Positions 21,082 through 29,704 of a DNA stretch of 64,000 bases are shown here, one piece after another (within the stretch, counting starts at the first letter, position 1; every line of letters starts with the position of its first letter). The position numbers and the translations under genes were made by a program. The notes beneath the pieces are model-generated. The model was not told where the DNA came from, did not search any database, and saw only the letters and a program-made list of their open reading frames with translations. This DNA is from an uncultured Hungatella sp. (GTDB lineage Bacteria > Bacillota > Clostridia > Lachnospirales > Lachnospiraceae), in contig CAMUJH010000012.1 of assembly GCA_947089145.1 (NCBI GenBank), forward strand, positions 20,159 to 84,158, in the 5' to 3' direction.

Positions 21082-21999
21082 ATGGAGATTGGGGCAATTG
21101 TCTTGCCGGTAATTATAATGCTGGTGTTAGGAACCTTTCTAAAGTCAAAAGGTATGATAGGCAGCCAGTGCGTTAGCGGAATCAAAAATATAATTTCTAA
21201 TATCATGCTTCCGGCGGTACTCTTTAACGCCATTTCCACGGCGGTGTTTACGGGCAACGACATAAAGCTTGTGGCAGGGATTTACGGGGTATTCACGGTG
21301 ATTCTGGCATTGGGATTTCTCATGCGTCCGGTTTTTGGGACATACGGCAGGTTTGCCCCTTTTCTCTGCGTAAGCTGCGAGACGGGGATGCTGGGGTATC
21401 CTCTGTATATGACGCTTTATGGACAGGAAGGCTTAAGCACCATTGTAAGGGTGGATCTTGCAAATATTTTATTTGCTTTTACTATATTTTTGTTTGCTAT
21501 AAAAGCGGCTGCCAACGGAAACGTGGATAAAAAGCGCATGGTTACGGATTCCCTCCGCTCCCCTATCATTATCGCGGTGATTATGGGACTGGCGATGTCA
21601 GTAACCGGCCTGGGCAGGATGCTGACGGTTTCCCCAATATTCCCGGTGTATAACTCCGTGGTGGAAATGGTTACCGGCCCGTTGACAGCGCTGGTGCTGA
21701 TTACTGTTGGATATGACCTGGATCTGGATAAATCCGTCATGGTTTTCGTGGCAAAAGTGTCGTTGGCGCGTCTGCTGCTTAATGGGTGCGGTCTGGCGGC
21801 GATCTTTTTCCTGTTTCGTTCTTTCTGGAGCGACAGAGGGCTTTTGGCTGCGGTTGTCCTTATGTTCTGCCTGCCGGGACAGTTTATTACGCCCATCTAC
21901 GTGTCGGAGGAAGGGCAGAGAAGGTTCGTGTCAACCCAGATTTCCCTTTACACCCTCATATCCATCCTGGCGTATGTGATGATTGCCGTATTTTTTTAA
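21082..21999 (+). CDS. AEC (auxin efflux carrier) family transporter
   Basis: The 305-residue integral membrane protein has about ten hydrophobic segments in two halves, as in AEC/MleP-type transporters. Examples are VLPVIIMLVLGTFLKSKGM at the start and a C-terminal helix pair with CLPGQFITPIYV. AEC proteins carry small organic acids such as malate. An AATAAGGAGTG ribosome site precedes the ATG. Following the AKR and ADH-like genes, it may import or export the acid or alcohol they act on. Confidence 0.85.
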   Translation: MEIGAIVLPVIIMLVLGTFLKSKGMIGSQCVSGIKNIISNIMLPAVLFNAISTAVFTGNDIKLVAGIYGVFTVILALGFLMRPVFGTYGRFAPFLCVSCETGMLGYPLYMTLYGQEGLSTIVRVDLANILFAFTIFLFAIKAAANGNVDKKRMVTDSLRSPIIIAVIMGLAMSVTGLGRMLTVSPIFPVYNSVVEMVTGPLTALVLITVGYDLDLDKSVMVFVAKVSLARLLLNGCGLAAIFFLFRSFWSDRGLLAAVVLMFCLPGQFITPIYVSEEGQRRFVSTQISLYTLISILAYVMIAVFF

Positions 22000-22022
22000 A
22001 GAGGCGTAAAGAGTTTCCGAAA

Positions 22023-22670
22023 GTGTTCGGAATAGGAAAATTCTGTTTTTGTGTAAATTTTTTTGCTAATTCCCTAACCGGGTTTTCTCTTGAAGAACAC
22101 ACGGCTCCGGAAATCTGGTTTACCCAGGATGCGGGGCCCTGGGAATGGAAAGGGCCGGTGATTCGGGAAAATGGATACGCTTACGGAAAGTTTTTTGAGA
22201 GAAAGGCGGCTTATATAAGCAGGGAATGGTTTCCGGACTTTGCCAACTACCGGAGGGACGGCTATGATTTCGACGCCCGGTTCGACGACGGGCTGGCATC
22301 CTATAAGGACAGGGTGCTTTACGAGCTTGTTGAGAAAAACGGCCCGCTCCTGTCGAAAGAATTGAAACGGCTTGGAAATTATAAAAAAGGCGGGAATACA
22401 GGATTTGATACCATGATTACCAGGCTGCAGTCACAGTGCTATGTGGTAATCAGCGATTTCGTATATCTGAAAGACAAGAAGGGCTGCCAGTATGGGTGGG
22501 GAGTGGCCAAATATGCGACTCCGGAACAATTTATGGGGGAAGATTTCGCAAAAAAGGTGTATGAAAGAGAACCTGAAGAATCATATGAACGGATATTGGA
22601 GCATCTGTGCAGAGTGCTTGGGGGAGTGAAAACGGAAAGGCTGAAAAAGTTTCTGGGGAGGTTTGGATGA
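22023..22670 (+). pseudogene. AlkZ-related winged-helix protein, 5'-truncated
   Basis: From about 22085 the frame carries the signature of AlkZ-related proteins: GPWEWKGPVI, YGKFFERKAAYIS and FANYRRDGYDFDA. It runs cleanly to the stop at 22668-22670. The beginning is abnormal: the frame continues backward through the AEC gene out of phase, no ribosome site precedes the in-frame GTG at 22023, and the usual N-terminal helices are missing. I read it as a 5'-truncated gene, although a short functional protein is not excluded. Homologues are annotated from similarity to AlkZ DNA glycosylases. Confidence 0.55.
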
Positions 22671-22695
22671 AAGGATTTAGAGGGAGTTTTACCTG

Positions 22696-23548
22696 ATGGA
22701 CAGGGGATATTCGGCGTCCAAGGTAAGCCTGGTCGTTTCTGCTTCCTTGGCTGTTTCCGTGGCTTTGCAGCCGGTTGTGGGGTTTTTAAGCGACCGGTTT
22801 GACAATCCGGTGGTGGAGCAGATGGCTACTGTCTCCAGATTCCCATATGGCAGAATCCGGGTGTATGGGACCCTTGGATACGCCGTAGGGACCCAGATCA
22901 GCGGGATTCTTTACCGCTATGTTTCCCCAGGAGCCATGTATCAGATGTGCGGTATCGGCATGGTGGTGTGCATGGCAGGCATTCTTGGCACCCAGGATGT
23001 CCGGCAAAAAGGAGAGGAGGAAGGCAAACCGTCAAAGAAAGGGCACCTTTCTCCCTTCCATGTTTCAGGAACGGGGCATGAGCATAGATATGGCGGCCAC
23101 GGTGATTTTTGCGGCAACTCTGATGGAGTTCCCCATCGTTATGTTTTCCGGCAGGGTTATGGATTGTATGAAAAATAAAGTGCTGCTACTGGCGGTATTT
23201 TCGCTTCTGGTGATACAGTTTGGGGTTTACGCTTTTGTACCGGCTGTGACATTTCAGGCTGCTGCCGCATTTTTTACCAAATCTGTAGCAACCATGGCAT
23301 ACATTATGATTAATCTGAAAGCGATTGCATCCATCGTGGATAAACGGTATCAAATGACGGCCCTTGCCCTGGTAGCGGCGTTGAAAAGCCTGTTTACCGT
23401 CGGATTTCAGACTGTGTGCGGGTATCTGCTGGACCATGGGACTTATGAGCGACTGTATCTGCTCCTGTTGGGGGTATCGGCAGTTGGGATTCTGCTGACT
23501 TTGGCCAGCCCCATTCCAGACGGAACCCAGGAGAAGCTGTTTGGGTAA
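22696..23548 (+). pseudogene. MFS transporter (LacY/NupG-like) pseudogene
   Basis: The frame from 22696 encodes KVSLVVSASLAVSVALQP and VGFLSDRF, a typical MFS loop 2-3 motif. It then jumps directly to PVVEQMATVSRFPYGRIRVY, implying an internal deletion of about two membrane helices. After HLSPF the homology shifts to the next frame (PSMFQERGMSIDMAATVIF) and continues to 23548. The start, first helix and reading frame are all damaged, so no transporter is made. Confidence 0.8.
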
Positions 23549-23606
23549 GAGAATTTGTAAAAGATAAAAATAAGTAGAAGGAACAAAAATAATGAAATTA
23601 CACATT

Positions 23607-23655
23607 GCAGGGGCAATCTCCAAAGTGGGGCTTAATATGTTGCCCCTGCAGTTTT
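23607..23655 (+). terminator. Intrinsic terminator downstream of the MFS pseudogene
   Basis: A 10-bp stem GCAGGGGCAA/TTGCCCCTGC has a 23-nt loop and is followed by AGTTTT. It ends the readable part of the MFS remnant and precedes the defence-like operon region. Confidence 0.7.
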
Positions 23656-23701
23656 GATAAAGGATATTTGATAAAAAGATATATACTGGTATGTAACTAA
23701 A

Positions 23702-23868
23702 GAAACGCACACTTTATAGAAAACGTTGGCACTGCTAGACCGTTGATTGGTTCTGAGTAGCAGTGTGCTATAAAGGGCGATATAGACATGTAACGGTTTT
23801 AGTTCGTATAAAAGCCGTTACTTTATGAAAAGAGATACGGCAAAGGAAAGGAAGTCCGTGTCTTTTTT
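23702..23868 (+). ncRNA. Candidate structured small RNA upstream of the defence-like operon
   Basis: TTGATA (23668-23673), 16 bp and TATGTA (23690-23695) could start a transcript near 23702. It would contain a nested hairpin with outer arms CTTTATAG/CTATAAAG and inner arms GCACTGCTA/TAGCAGTG (23712-23775). A second hairpin GTAACGG/CCGTTAC follows (23790-23821), and a G-U-containing stem GATACGG/CCGTGTC ending in six T (23834-23868) resembles a terminator. No coding frame fits. Promoter and RNA are inferred; the structure is seen. The following 23869-24182 shows no convincing gene. Confidence 0.35.
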
Positions 23869-24182
23869 ATTTTTCCATATATTTTAGATATGATGCAGAT
23901 TTTACGGGAACCCGCACCGGGAGACAGGAAAAAATCCTTATGTTCTGACTGGGGCGGTTTTCCCGTCCAAATAATTCCGGCAGAGGAGATATCAGCCCTC
24001 TGCTGGATTCTTGCCGGATGCAAGACCTGCCGCCACAGACCTGGCAATCTGCTTTGTTTGCGGCGCATAGTGTTTCATTCGGCTGGCAATGGAACTGACA
24101 GAGGGAAGAAAAGTGATTAGAAGTTGTAGAAATGCTCATAGTTTGGTACAATAACGATAGTATGGATGCCAAAGGAGTTTCT

Positions 24183-26516
24183 ATGAGAAAACGAGTCAGG
24201 GAAATCGGGTTTGACGTAGATGCTTATACTGCCAGATTGATCGGCCGGGAGAATGTGTCAAAACTAGAGGGTGCAGTGTTTGAGATTGTGAAAAACGCCT
24301 ATGATGCGGATGCAAGTGTATGCTGTCTGTATTATTCCAACACAGAGGATCGAATCTACATTTTGGATAATGGCTGGGGAATGAAGGAAGAAGTGCTGCG
24401 CACCCATTGGATGACAATCGGAAATTCATCCAAAAAGAGTTCTTATATTACAAAAAATGGAAGAATACAGACAGGAGCAAAGGGAATTGGCCGATTTGCT
24501 TTGGATCGCATGTCCGATCAATGTGATATGCTTACGATTTCAGATGAAGGAAGCCTGGAATGGATCGTAGACTGGAGGGACTTTGATGGAAGTAAACGAA
24601 TATCCGAGGTAAAGGCAAGAGTTTATGATACGGATATTCGTTTGCTGGAGCATGTGGGAATTGAAAGTTGGAAAAACAGGGCAGTGGCAGCAGAAATAGA
24701 GAAATGTAATTTTGGGGGAACAGGAACAGCATTTTGCCTGGACCATCTTCATGATGTCTGGAATGAAAAGACAATGAACGCTCTCAGAAATCATTTGGAG
24801 AATTTGTTACCTCCAGATGTGACGCAGAAGTTCTGCATTTGGTTTTTTGATGATTCAACCAGTGTGGAGGATGCATTGATAACCAGTGCAAATGTGGAGT
24901 CCTATGACTATCGGATAGATTTTCAGGTTACCGCTAATTTAGTGAATATTCAGATCACACGGAATGAATTCGATTTTCGTGGAGAGGAGCAGGAAGTATA
25001 TACAGAGGCAGGATTTGATGAACTTGAGCAGGCCTATCTGCAGGGGAAAAAGAAGGAAGAGTCGTTTACCATTGAAGAAATAGGGGAGAAAGAGAACTTC
25101 ATCGGGGACTTTGAAGGCGTATTATATTTTTATAAAATAAGTGCGAACAAAAAGGATCAGGAAAGATTTTATTATAAAGATATTACAGGCCGGGCAAACC
25201 TTGCCAAAAAATTTGGCGGGATTAAGTTGTATCGTGATCAATTCCGTGTGCGCCCTTATGGTGAGTATGGTGATAATGATTTTGACTGGTTAGAGCTTTC
25301 TGCCAGGCGGAATCGTTCTCCGGCAGGTCTTGGAAAGAAAACGGGAAATTGGCGTGTCGGCTCAGAACAGATGCTGGGAACCGTGTCAATATCCAGAGAA
25401 AATTCAAACCTGGAGGATGCGGCGAATCGTAACGGTATTCAGGAGGGAATCGGTTTTTCACAGCTGAAAAGGATTCTGTTATTTGTGATTGCAGAGTTTG
25501 AACGGGATCGGCAGTTTGTAGGGCGTAAGCTGGCCAGATATGCGGATAAAAAGGATCAACTGGCGGCTAAACTGGAAGAAATACGTCGACTTGCGGAAGC
25601 ACGGAAAAAATGGGAAGCAGAACAATCAGCCAGGGAACAGTCGGAAAAAACAAAAAACGCGGAGGAGCGGCCATCAAAATCGAGTTTGCCGCCTTCGGCC
25701 AATCCGGAAGATGTTATGAATCTGGTGGCAAATATGGAGCAGAAACAGGAGGAAGAACTGGAAGAACTGCGAAACGAGAATAAAATGCTTCAGACATTAG
25801 CCACGACAGGGATTATTACCAATATGTTTATGCATGAGATTCGAACATCTACCAATAATATTGGCCTGGAATTAAACGCAGCCTATGAAGCTATAGAATA
25901 TGATAATGATGTGGAGTATGCTTTACAGAATATCTTGCGTGCGATCAGAGTTAAAAAGAATTTTGCTTCATGGTTTGGCATCACCATTGAATCCATCAAA
26001 AAGGATAAACGAAAGAGAAAAAAACATAATATTCAAAGCATGCTGGAACAGTATATGAATACGTGGAATGATATTCTGGATAAAAGCGGAACCAATTTTA
26101 TCTATAAGTGTGACTCGGATATAGAGCTTTGGTGCTTTGAGTTTGATATTGAGAATATTATTAGTAATTTAATTGCTAACAGCCTGGCGTCTTTTGACAG
26201 GGAAATGGACAGAAAGCTGGAAAAACGGGAAATTAGATTGAATATATCCAAACTTGAAAGTAGATTATCAATGGATTATCAGGATAGTGGATGGGGTTTG
26301 ATTCCAAAATATAAAAAGCGGCCGGAGTTGATTCTAGAACCATTTGAGAGCGGTCATCATTTTGAAGGAGCGGATGAAGAGGATGGGACCGGGATGGGGA
26401 TGTGGATCGTAAACCGTACTATATCCGAGTATAATGGAACTATTGATCTGAGTGAAAATCTGAGAGCGGAAACAGGATTTTATGCAAAAATCATATTAGG
26501 AGGTCGAAATGTATAG
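24183..26516 (+). CDS. Double GHKL protein: Hsp90/MORC-like ATPase fused to a histidine-kinase module
   Basis: The 777-residue protein has two ATPase units. The first (about 25-200) shows EIVKNAYDADA, DNGWGM and GAKGIGRFAL, the Bergerat N, G1 and G2 boxes of Hsp90/MORC-type ATPases, followed by a transducer-like region. A charged coiled coil at about 450-540 leads to a dimerisation-helix segment MHEIRTSTNN with His551 as the likely phospho-acceptor. A second Bergerat fold has NLIANSLASF, DSGWGL and GTGMGMWIVN. No membrane helices or signal peptide are seen. ATG 24183 follows AAAGGAG. It overlaps the response-regulator gene by 8 bp, so the two are probably cotranslated partners. Confidence 0.85.
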   Translation: MRKRVREIGFDVDAYTARLIGRENVSKLEGAVFEIVKNAYDADASVCCLYYSNTEDRIYILDNGWGMKEEVLRTHWMTIGNSSKKSSYITKNGRIQTGAKGIGRFALDRMSDQCDMLTISDEGSLEWIVDWRDFDGSKRISEVKARVYDTDIRLLEHVGIESWKNRAVAAEIEKCNFGGTGTAFCLDHLHDVWNEKTMNALRNHLENLLPPDVTQKFCIWFFDDSTSVEDALITSANVESYDYRIDFQVTANLVNIQITRNEFDFRGEEQEVYTEAGFDELEQAYLQGKKKEESFTIEEIGEKENFIGDFEGVLYFYKISANKKDQERFYYKDITGRANLAKKFGGIKLYRDQFRVRPYGEYGDNDFDWLELSARRNRSPAGLGKKTGNWRVGSEQMLGTVSISRENSNLEDAANRNGIQEGIGFSQLKRILLFVIAEFERDRQFVGRKLARYADKKDQLAAKLEEIRRLAEARKKWEAEQSAREQSEKTKNAEERPSKSSLPPSANPEDVMNLVANMEQKQEEELEELRNENKMLQTLATTGIITNMFMHEIRTSTNNIGLELNAAYEAIEYDNDVEYALQNILRAIRVKKNFASWFGITIESIKKDKRKRKKHNIQSMLEQYMNTWNDILDKSGTNFIYKCDSDIELWCFEFDIENIISNLIANSLASFDREMDRKLEKREIRLNISKLESRLSMDYQDSGWGLIPKYKKRPELILEPFESGHHFEGADEEDGTGMGMWIVNRTISEYNGTIDLSENLRAETGFYAKIILGGRNV

Positions 26517-27153
26517 AGTTGGATATATAGATGATGAACCGACACAATTTGAAAATTATAAGAGATCATTGCGCCGGCGGTGTAAGGAACTGGATCTGGT
26601 GCTGATAGAGGATTGTGAGAGTAAACAGGATATTTTGGATAAAATTTATGAGAAACAAATTGATGTACTGTTAATTGACTATAAAATGGTAAAGAATTAT
26701 GGATTTAACGGAACTACATTGATTAATTATATTAATGATTCTATGCGTGATATCCAGTGCTTTATTATGACCGCTGTAGATACGGAGCAGATTACGGACG
26801 GACTTGTGGCCGATAGGGATAAATTTTCTAAAAATATTTTTGATACGGAAGGAGCAGATCCGAAAAAAGAGGCGGAATTAAATGCTTTTATCCAGATTTT
26901 GTTGGAGAGCGCAAAAGTATTTCAGGTTCGGCGACAGCAAAAATTAGGGCGGTATAAAGAACTGTTAGACAAAAAACTTCATGGGGAGTTAGGGGCAGAT
27001 GAGGAGGAATTTCTGGAGTTGTATAAGGTCTTGTCATCTTATGGGTTAGTAGAAAAGTTGCCTAAAAATATGCTGAATTCAAAATTTGAGGAGCGATTAC
27101 AGCGGATACTGGAATTGGGAAGTGCGATCATTGCGGAACATAAGACAGAATAG
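26509..27153 (+). CDS. Response-regulator-like protein (REC domain plus novel helical C-terminus)
   Basis: The 214-residue protein begins with GYIDDEP (acidic pair Asp8/Asp9), has the phospho-acceptor Asp57 in VLLIDYKM, and a Thr in CFIMTAVD followed by a Lys in DKFSKNIF, the standard receiver-domain residues. Residues 125-214 are helical and charged with no recognised DNA-binding domain. It lies in frame overlap with the preceding kinase-like gene, which makes it the likely phosphorylation target. The output may be protein-protein, for example on the HNH nuclease or methylase encoded next. Confidence 0.8.
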   Translation: MYRVGYIDDEPTQFENYKRSLRRRCKELDLVLIEDCESKQDILDKIYEKQIDVLLIDYKMVKNYGFNGTTLINYINDSMRDIQCFIMTAVDTEQITDGLVADRDKFSKNIFDTEGADPKKEAELNAFIQILLESAKVFQVRRQQKLGRYKELLDKKLHGELGADEEEFLELYKVLSSYGLVEKLPKNMLNSKFEERLQRILELGSAIIAEHKTE

Positions 27154-27178
27154 CCAGCAATAGATAAAGGAGAATATA

Positions 27179-27763
27179 TTGAGAGTACATGGTGATAAAA
27201 TAATTCGGAGACGGAAAGGTATCTCGGAATTGAAAAAGTATCAGGATGGCAGAGAACTGTTGGAGCAGGATTTTTATTATCTATGTGGTTACTGTGGAAA
27301 AGATGGAAATGTGTTGCACCAAAAACTTCATTTGGATCATTTTGTCCCGAAGAGTTTAGATAAAAGCCGGGAAAATGATTATTATAATTTGGTTTTAGCC
27401 TGTTCAAGATGTAACCTGTCTAAGTCAGATAAATGGCCGACAGGAGATATTACGCAACCACATAATGAAAAAGATGGATTTGTGGATCCGGCAGTTCCAG
27501 AATTTGACGAGCATTTGGAGCGGAATGAGAAAGGATATGTGGTTGGGAAAACACCTGTTGGAGACAGTATGTGCAATATGCTTCACCTGGATATCAGAAG
27601 AACAGATCTATACTGGAATGCGGCTCAATTAAAGAGGCAGCTCAAAGAATTGGAGAAACTATTTCAGGAAGGAAAATTAACAGAGCGGCAAAAAGATATT
27701 TATATCGAGACTAATATGATTTTTAATGAATACATAGACCAGGCATTTACAAAGGGTGAATAA
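27179..27763 (+). CDS. HNH endonuclease
   Basis: The 194-residue protein has a complete HNH motif with zinc knuckles: CGYC at 36-39, HLDHFVPKS with catalytic His54, NDYYNLVLACSRCN at 66-79 and SKSDKW after it. HNH proteins of this kind cut DNA in restriction and phage-defence systems. The start is TTG 27179, seven nt after AAAGGAG. It ends exactly where the methylase begins (TAAATG), so the two genes are tightly coupled. A standalone HNH nuclease next to a methylase suggests a restriction role. Confidence 0.82.
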   Translation: MRVHGDKIIRRRKGISELKKYQDGRELLEQDFYYLCGYCGKDGNVLHQKLHLDHFVPKSLDKSRENDYYNLVLACSRCNLSKSDKWPTGDITQPHNEKDGFVDPAVPEFDEHLERNEKGYVVGKTPVGDSMCNMLHLDIRRTDLYWNAAQLKRQLKELEKLFQEGKLTERQKDIYIETNMIFNEYIDQAFTKGE

Positions 27764-29350
27764 ATGGACAGTGATAAATTATCGGGTACCTATTACACTC
27801 CGCCCGATGCAATTCAGTTTATGATGGAGTATTTAAAAAAAGAACAACAGGATTTTTCTAATGTGTTGGAACCTTCAGCAGGTGATGGAAGGTTCCTTCC
27901 TTTGTTGCAAGAGAATGCGTCACATATAACAGCTATTGAGCTATTTCAGGAAAAAGTAGATCAGATGTGCCGGGAATATACAGGAGGCTTATTTACAATC
28001 GTAAAGGATAATTTTCTTGACTTTGCTGTCAATACATTAGAGCGCTATTCACTGATTATAGGAAATCCTCCGTATATTAATAAAAAACGGATGGGTAAGG
28101 AGGATCTTGAGAAAGCATATGTAATTTGTACAGAGGCAGGATTAAGCAAAACGGTGATGCAGAATATGTGGCTGGCGTTTATAATGGGCTCCTGTCGTTT
28201 ACTTCAACCAGGTGGCAGTATTTTTTTTATATTACCGATGGAATTTTTGCAAGTGCAATATGCAGAGAGACTTAGGGAACATCTGGAGAAGATATTTAAT
28301 ACGATTCATATTATTGTTTTTCAAAAGGCTCTGTTTCCGAAGATTGAACAGGAGGTCTGCCTGGTATATCTGACAAATAAAAGATATGCGGAAAGGCATA
28401 TACGTTATGAGATATATGAGGACTGCAGAAAGAGAGTTCCAATACAGGAAAATAGTATCCGTTGGAATAAACCATTAAAAAAGTGGTCAAACGCAATTCT
28501 CGATGATAGTGATATTTCTTTATTAAAAAATGCTATGAATCGATATCCACGAATCAAAAATATGGGGCAAATCGCACCTGGTATTGTGACAGGAGGGAAC
28601 CGATATTTTATTTTATCAGAAGAAATGGTAGAAAAGTATCAGTGTAGGGAGTTTGTGCTTCCCATTGTTCAGAAAGCTTCTTATATACCAAAGAATATCA
28701 TAGAAATTTCTGAGGAAGTAGTAAAAGAGATAAGCCTGAATAACAAGCCGCTTTATCTGTTGAACCTTTCTGGGGAGAAAGATATACTAAGATTGCCTAT
28801 TGCACTGCAAAAATACTTGAACTGGGCGGGAGACCAGAAGGTGGGTGATATACCGCTGAAAGATTGTTATAAATGTTCGACTCGGATGCCGTGGTATGGT
28901 GTGCCTATTGTGAAAAAGGGAGAAGTGGTATTTTTTAAACGTTATGGTCAACTGCCTCGTATTTATTATAACTCAGCGGGGGTACATACTACGGATGCAG
29001 GGTATCATATACGGCTTATGGACGAGTTTGATGGGGAGAGTTTGGTGTTCTGTTTTTTTAATTCTATCACTCTTGCTCAATGCGAATTTGATGGACGCTA
29101 TTATGGCGGAGGAGTATGTGAACTTGTACCAACAGAGTTTAAGGATATTGTGGTTCCATATCGTCGTATTAGAGAAAAAGATAAAGAAAAATTAAAGTCT
29201 TTGTTCAAAAGTGGAGAACCAGTGGACGAAATTGTTAAATTTGTAAATGAGTTGACAATTTATAGAGATTACGAGGCCAAACAGATACATCGGTTTGAAG
29301 AAATTCGCAGAGTATTGATGGGAAGAAGAGATGGTAAGATAGGATTTTAA
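27764..29350 (+). CDS. N6-adenine DNA methyltransferase, Eco57I/TaqI-like
   Basis: The 528-residue protein has the gamma-class amino-methyltransferase motifs: TYYTPPDA at 9-16, SAM-binding VLEPSAGDGRF at 34-44 and catalytic NPPY at 101-104. The C-terminal half (about 270-520) looks like the target-recognition and helical spacer region of type I/IIG enzymes, ending in a coiled segment. No nuclease motif (PD-ExK) is seen in the protein itself. It is the last gene of the four-gene operon, probably marking self DNA so that the adjacent HNH nuclease, or the ATPase-receiver pair, acts only on foreign DNA. Confidence 0.87.
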   Translation: MDSDKLSGTYYTPPDAIQFMMEYLKKEQQDFSNVLEPSAGDGRFLPLLQENASHITAIELFQEKVDQMCREYTGGLFTIVKDNFLDFAVNTLERYSLIIGNPPYINKKRMGKEDLEKAYVICTEAGLSKTVMQNMWLAFIMGSCRLLQPGGSIFFILPMEFLQVQYAERLREHLEKIFNTIHIIVFQKALFPKIEQEVCLVYLTNKRYAERHIRYEIYEDCRKRVPIQENSIRWNKPLKKWSNAILDDSDISLLKNAMNRYPRIKNMGQIAPGIVTGGNRYFILSEEMVEKYQCREFVLPIVQKASYIPKNIIEISEEVVKEISLNNKPLYLLNLSGEKDILRLPIALQKYLNWAGDQKVGDIPLKDCYKCSTRMPWYGVPIVKKGEVVFFKRYGQLPRIYYNSAGVHTTDAGYHIRLMDEFDGESLVFCFFNSITLAQCEFDGRYYGGGVCELVPTEFKDIVVPYRRIREKDKEKLKSLFKSGEPVDEIVKFVNELTIYRDYEAKQIHRFEEIRRVLMGRRDGKIGF

Positions 29351-29411
29351 GAGGGTGTCTCGTGCTCGAAGATATTGGATGATGGGAGGTAAATAGAAGT
29401 TTTTTGAGAAC

Positions 29412-29545
29412 AACTTGACACTAATTTACAGTCAATTTTGCCTAAACTTAGCATTACTGTACCATTCTCCCCACAGAGTTATACGGGTTTCTGCGGTTTT
29501 CGCTCAAAAAAAGTGAAAAAAGTTTGTGACATTAACTTGACATTA
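29412..29545 (+). repeat. Direct repeats at the right edge of the accessory region
   Basis: AACTTGACACTA (29412-29423) and AACTTGACATTA (29534-29545) are 12-nt direct repeats with one mismatch, 122 bp apart. The second abuts the displaced subtilase 3' end. Such pairs resemble integrase arm-type sites. The rest of 29351-29542 shows no gene. Confidence 0.4.
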
Positions 29546-29590
29546 GCGGGATGGGGGACTTTGTGTCTGCGGGACAGTCTGCCGGTGTAG
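29543..29590 (+). pseudogene. Displaced 3' end of an S8 (Csp-like) subtilase gene
   Basis: The frame reads GWGTLCLRDSLPV followed by TAG at 29588-29590, identical in protein to the C-terminus of the intact subtilase at 13908-15632. At DNA level TGGGGGACTTTGTGT is identical, then third codon positions differ (CTG/TTG, GAC/GAT, CCG/CCT). Nothing upstream resembles the subtilase. It is either a duplicated integration-site end or the relic of a second subtilase gene. Confidence 0.8.
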
Positions 29591-29623
29591 AATAAACTTG
29601 TTATCTGAACTGTTACCTATAGA

Positions 29624-29672
29624 ATGCCCCATGAAGAAATGCTGTCAGCAACAGCGGCTCTTCATGGGGTAT
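29624..29672 (+). terminator. Intrinsic terminator after the displaced subtilase 3' end
   Basis: Arms ATGCCCCATGAAGA and TCTTCATGGGGTAT enclose a small inner stem GCTGT/ACAGC. It lies 34 bp beyond the displaced subtilase stop, whereas the intact subtilase at 15632 has no comparable hairpin directly after it. It may also serve the convergent AraC gene. Confidence 0.7.
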
Positions 29673-29704
29673 TTATGTAACAGCTATTCTGCTGCTGATA
29701 ATTT

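Noticed and set aside
23702-23868. Retron or toxIN-type RNA interpretation
   Set aside because: No reverse transcriptase or nuclease-antitoxin repeat array is present; only a generic structured RNA is suggested.
23823-24172. Short overlapping frames on both strands before the defence-like operon
   Set aside because: No motif, no ribosome site and conflicting strands; no gene is supported there.
24132-24182. An upstream start for the double GHKL protein, adding 17 residues
   Set aside because: ATG 24183 has the AAAGGAG ribosome site, while the upstream ATG has none.
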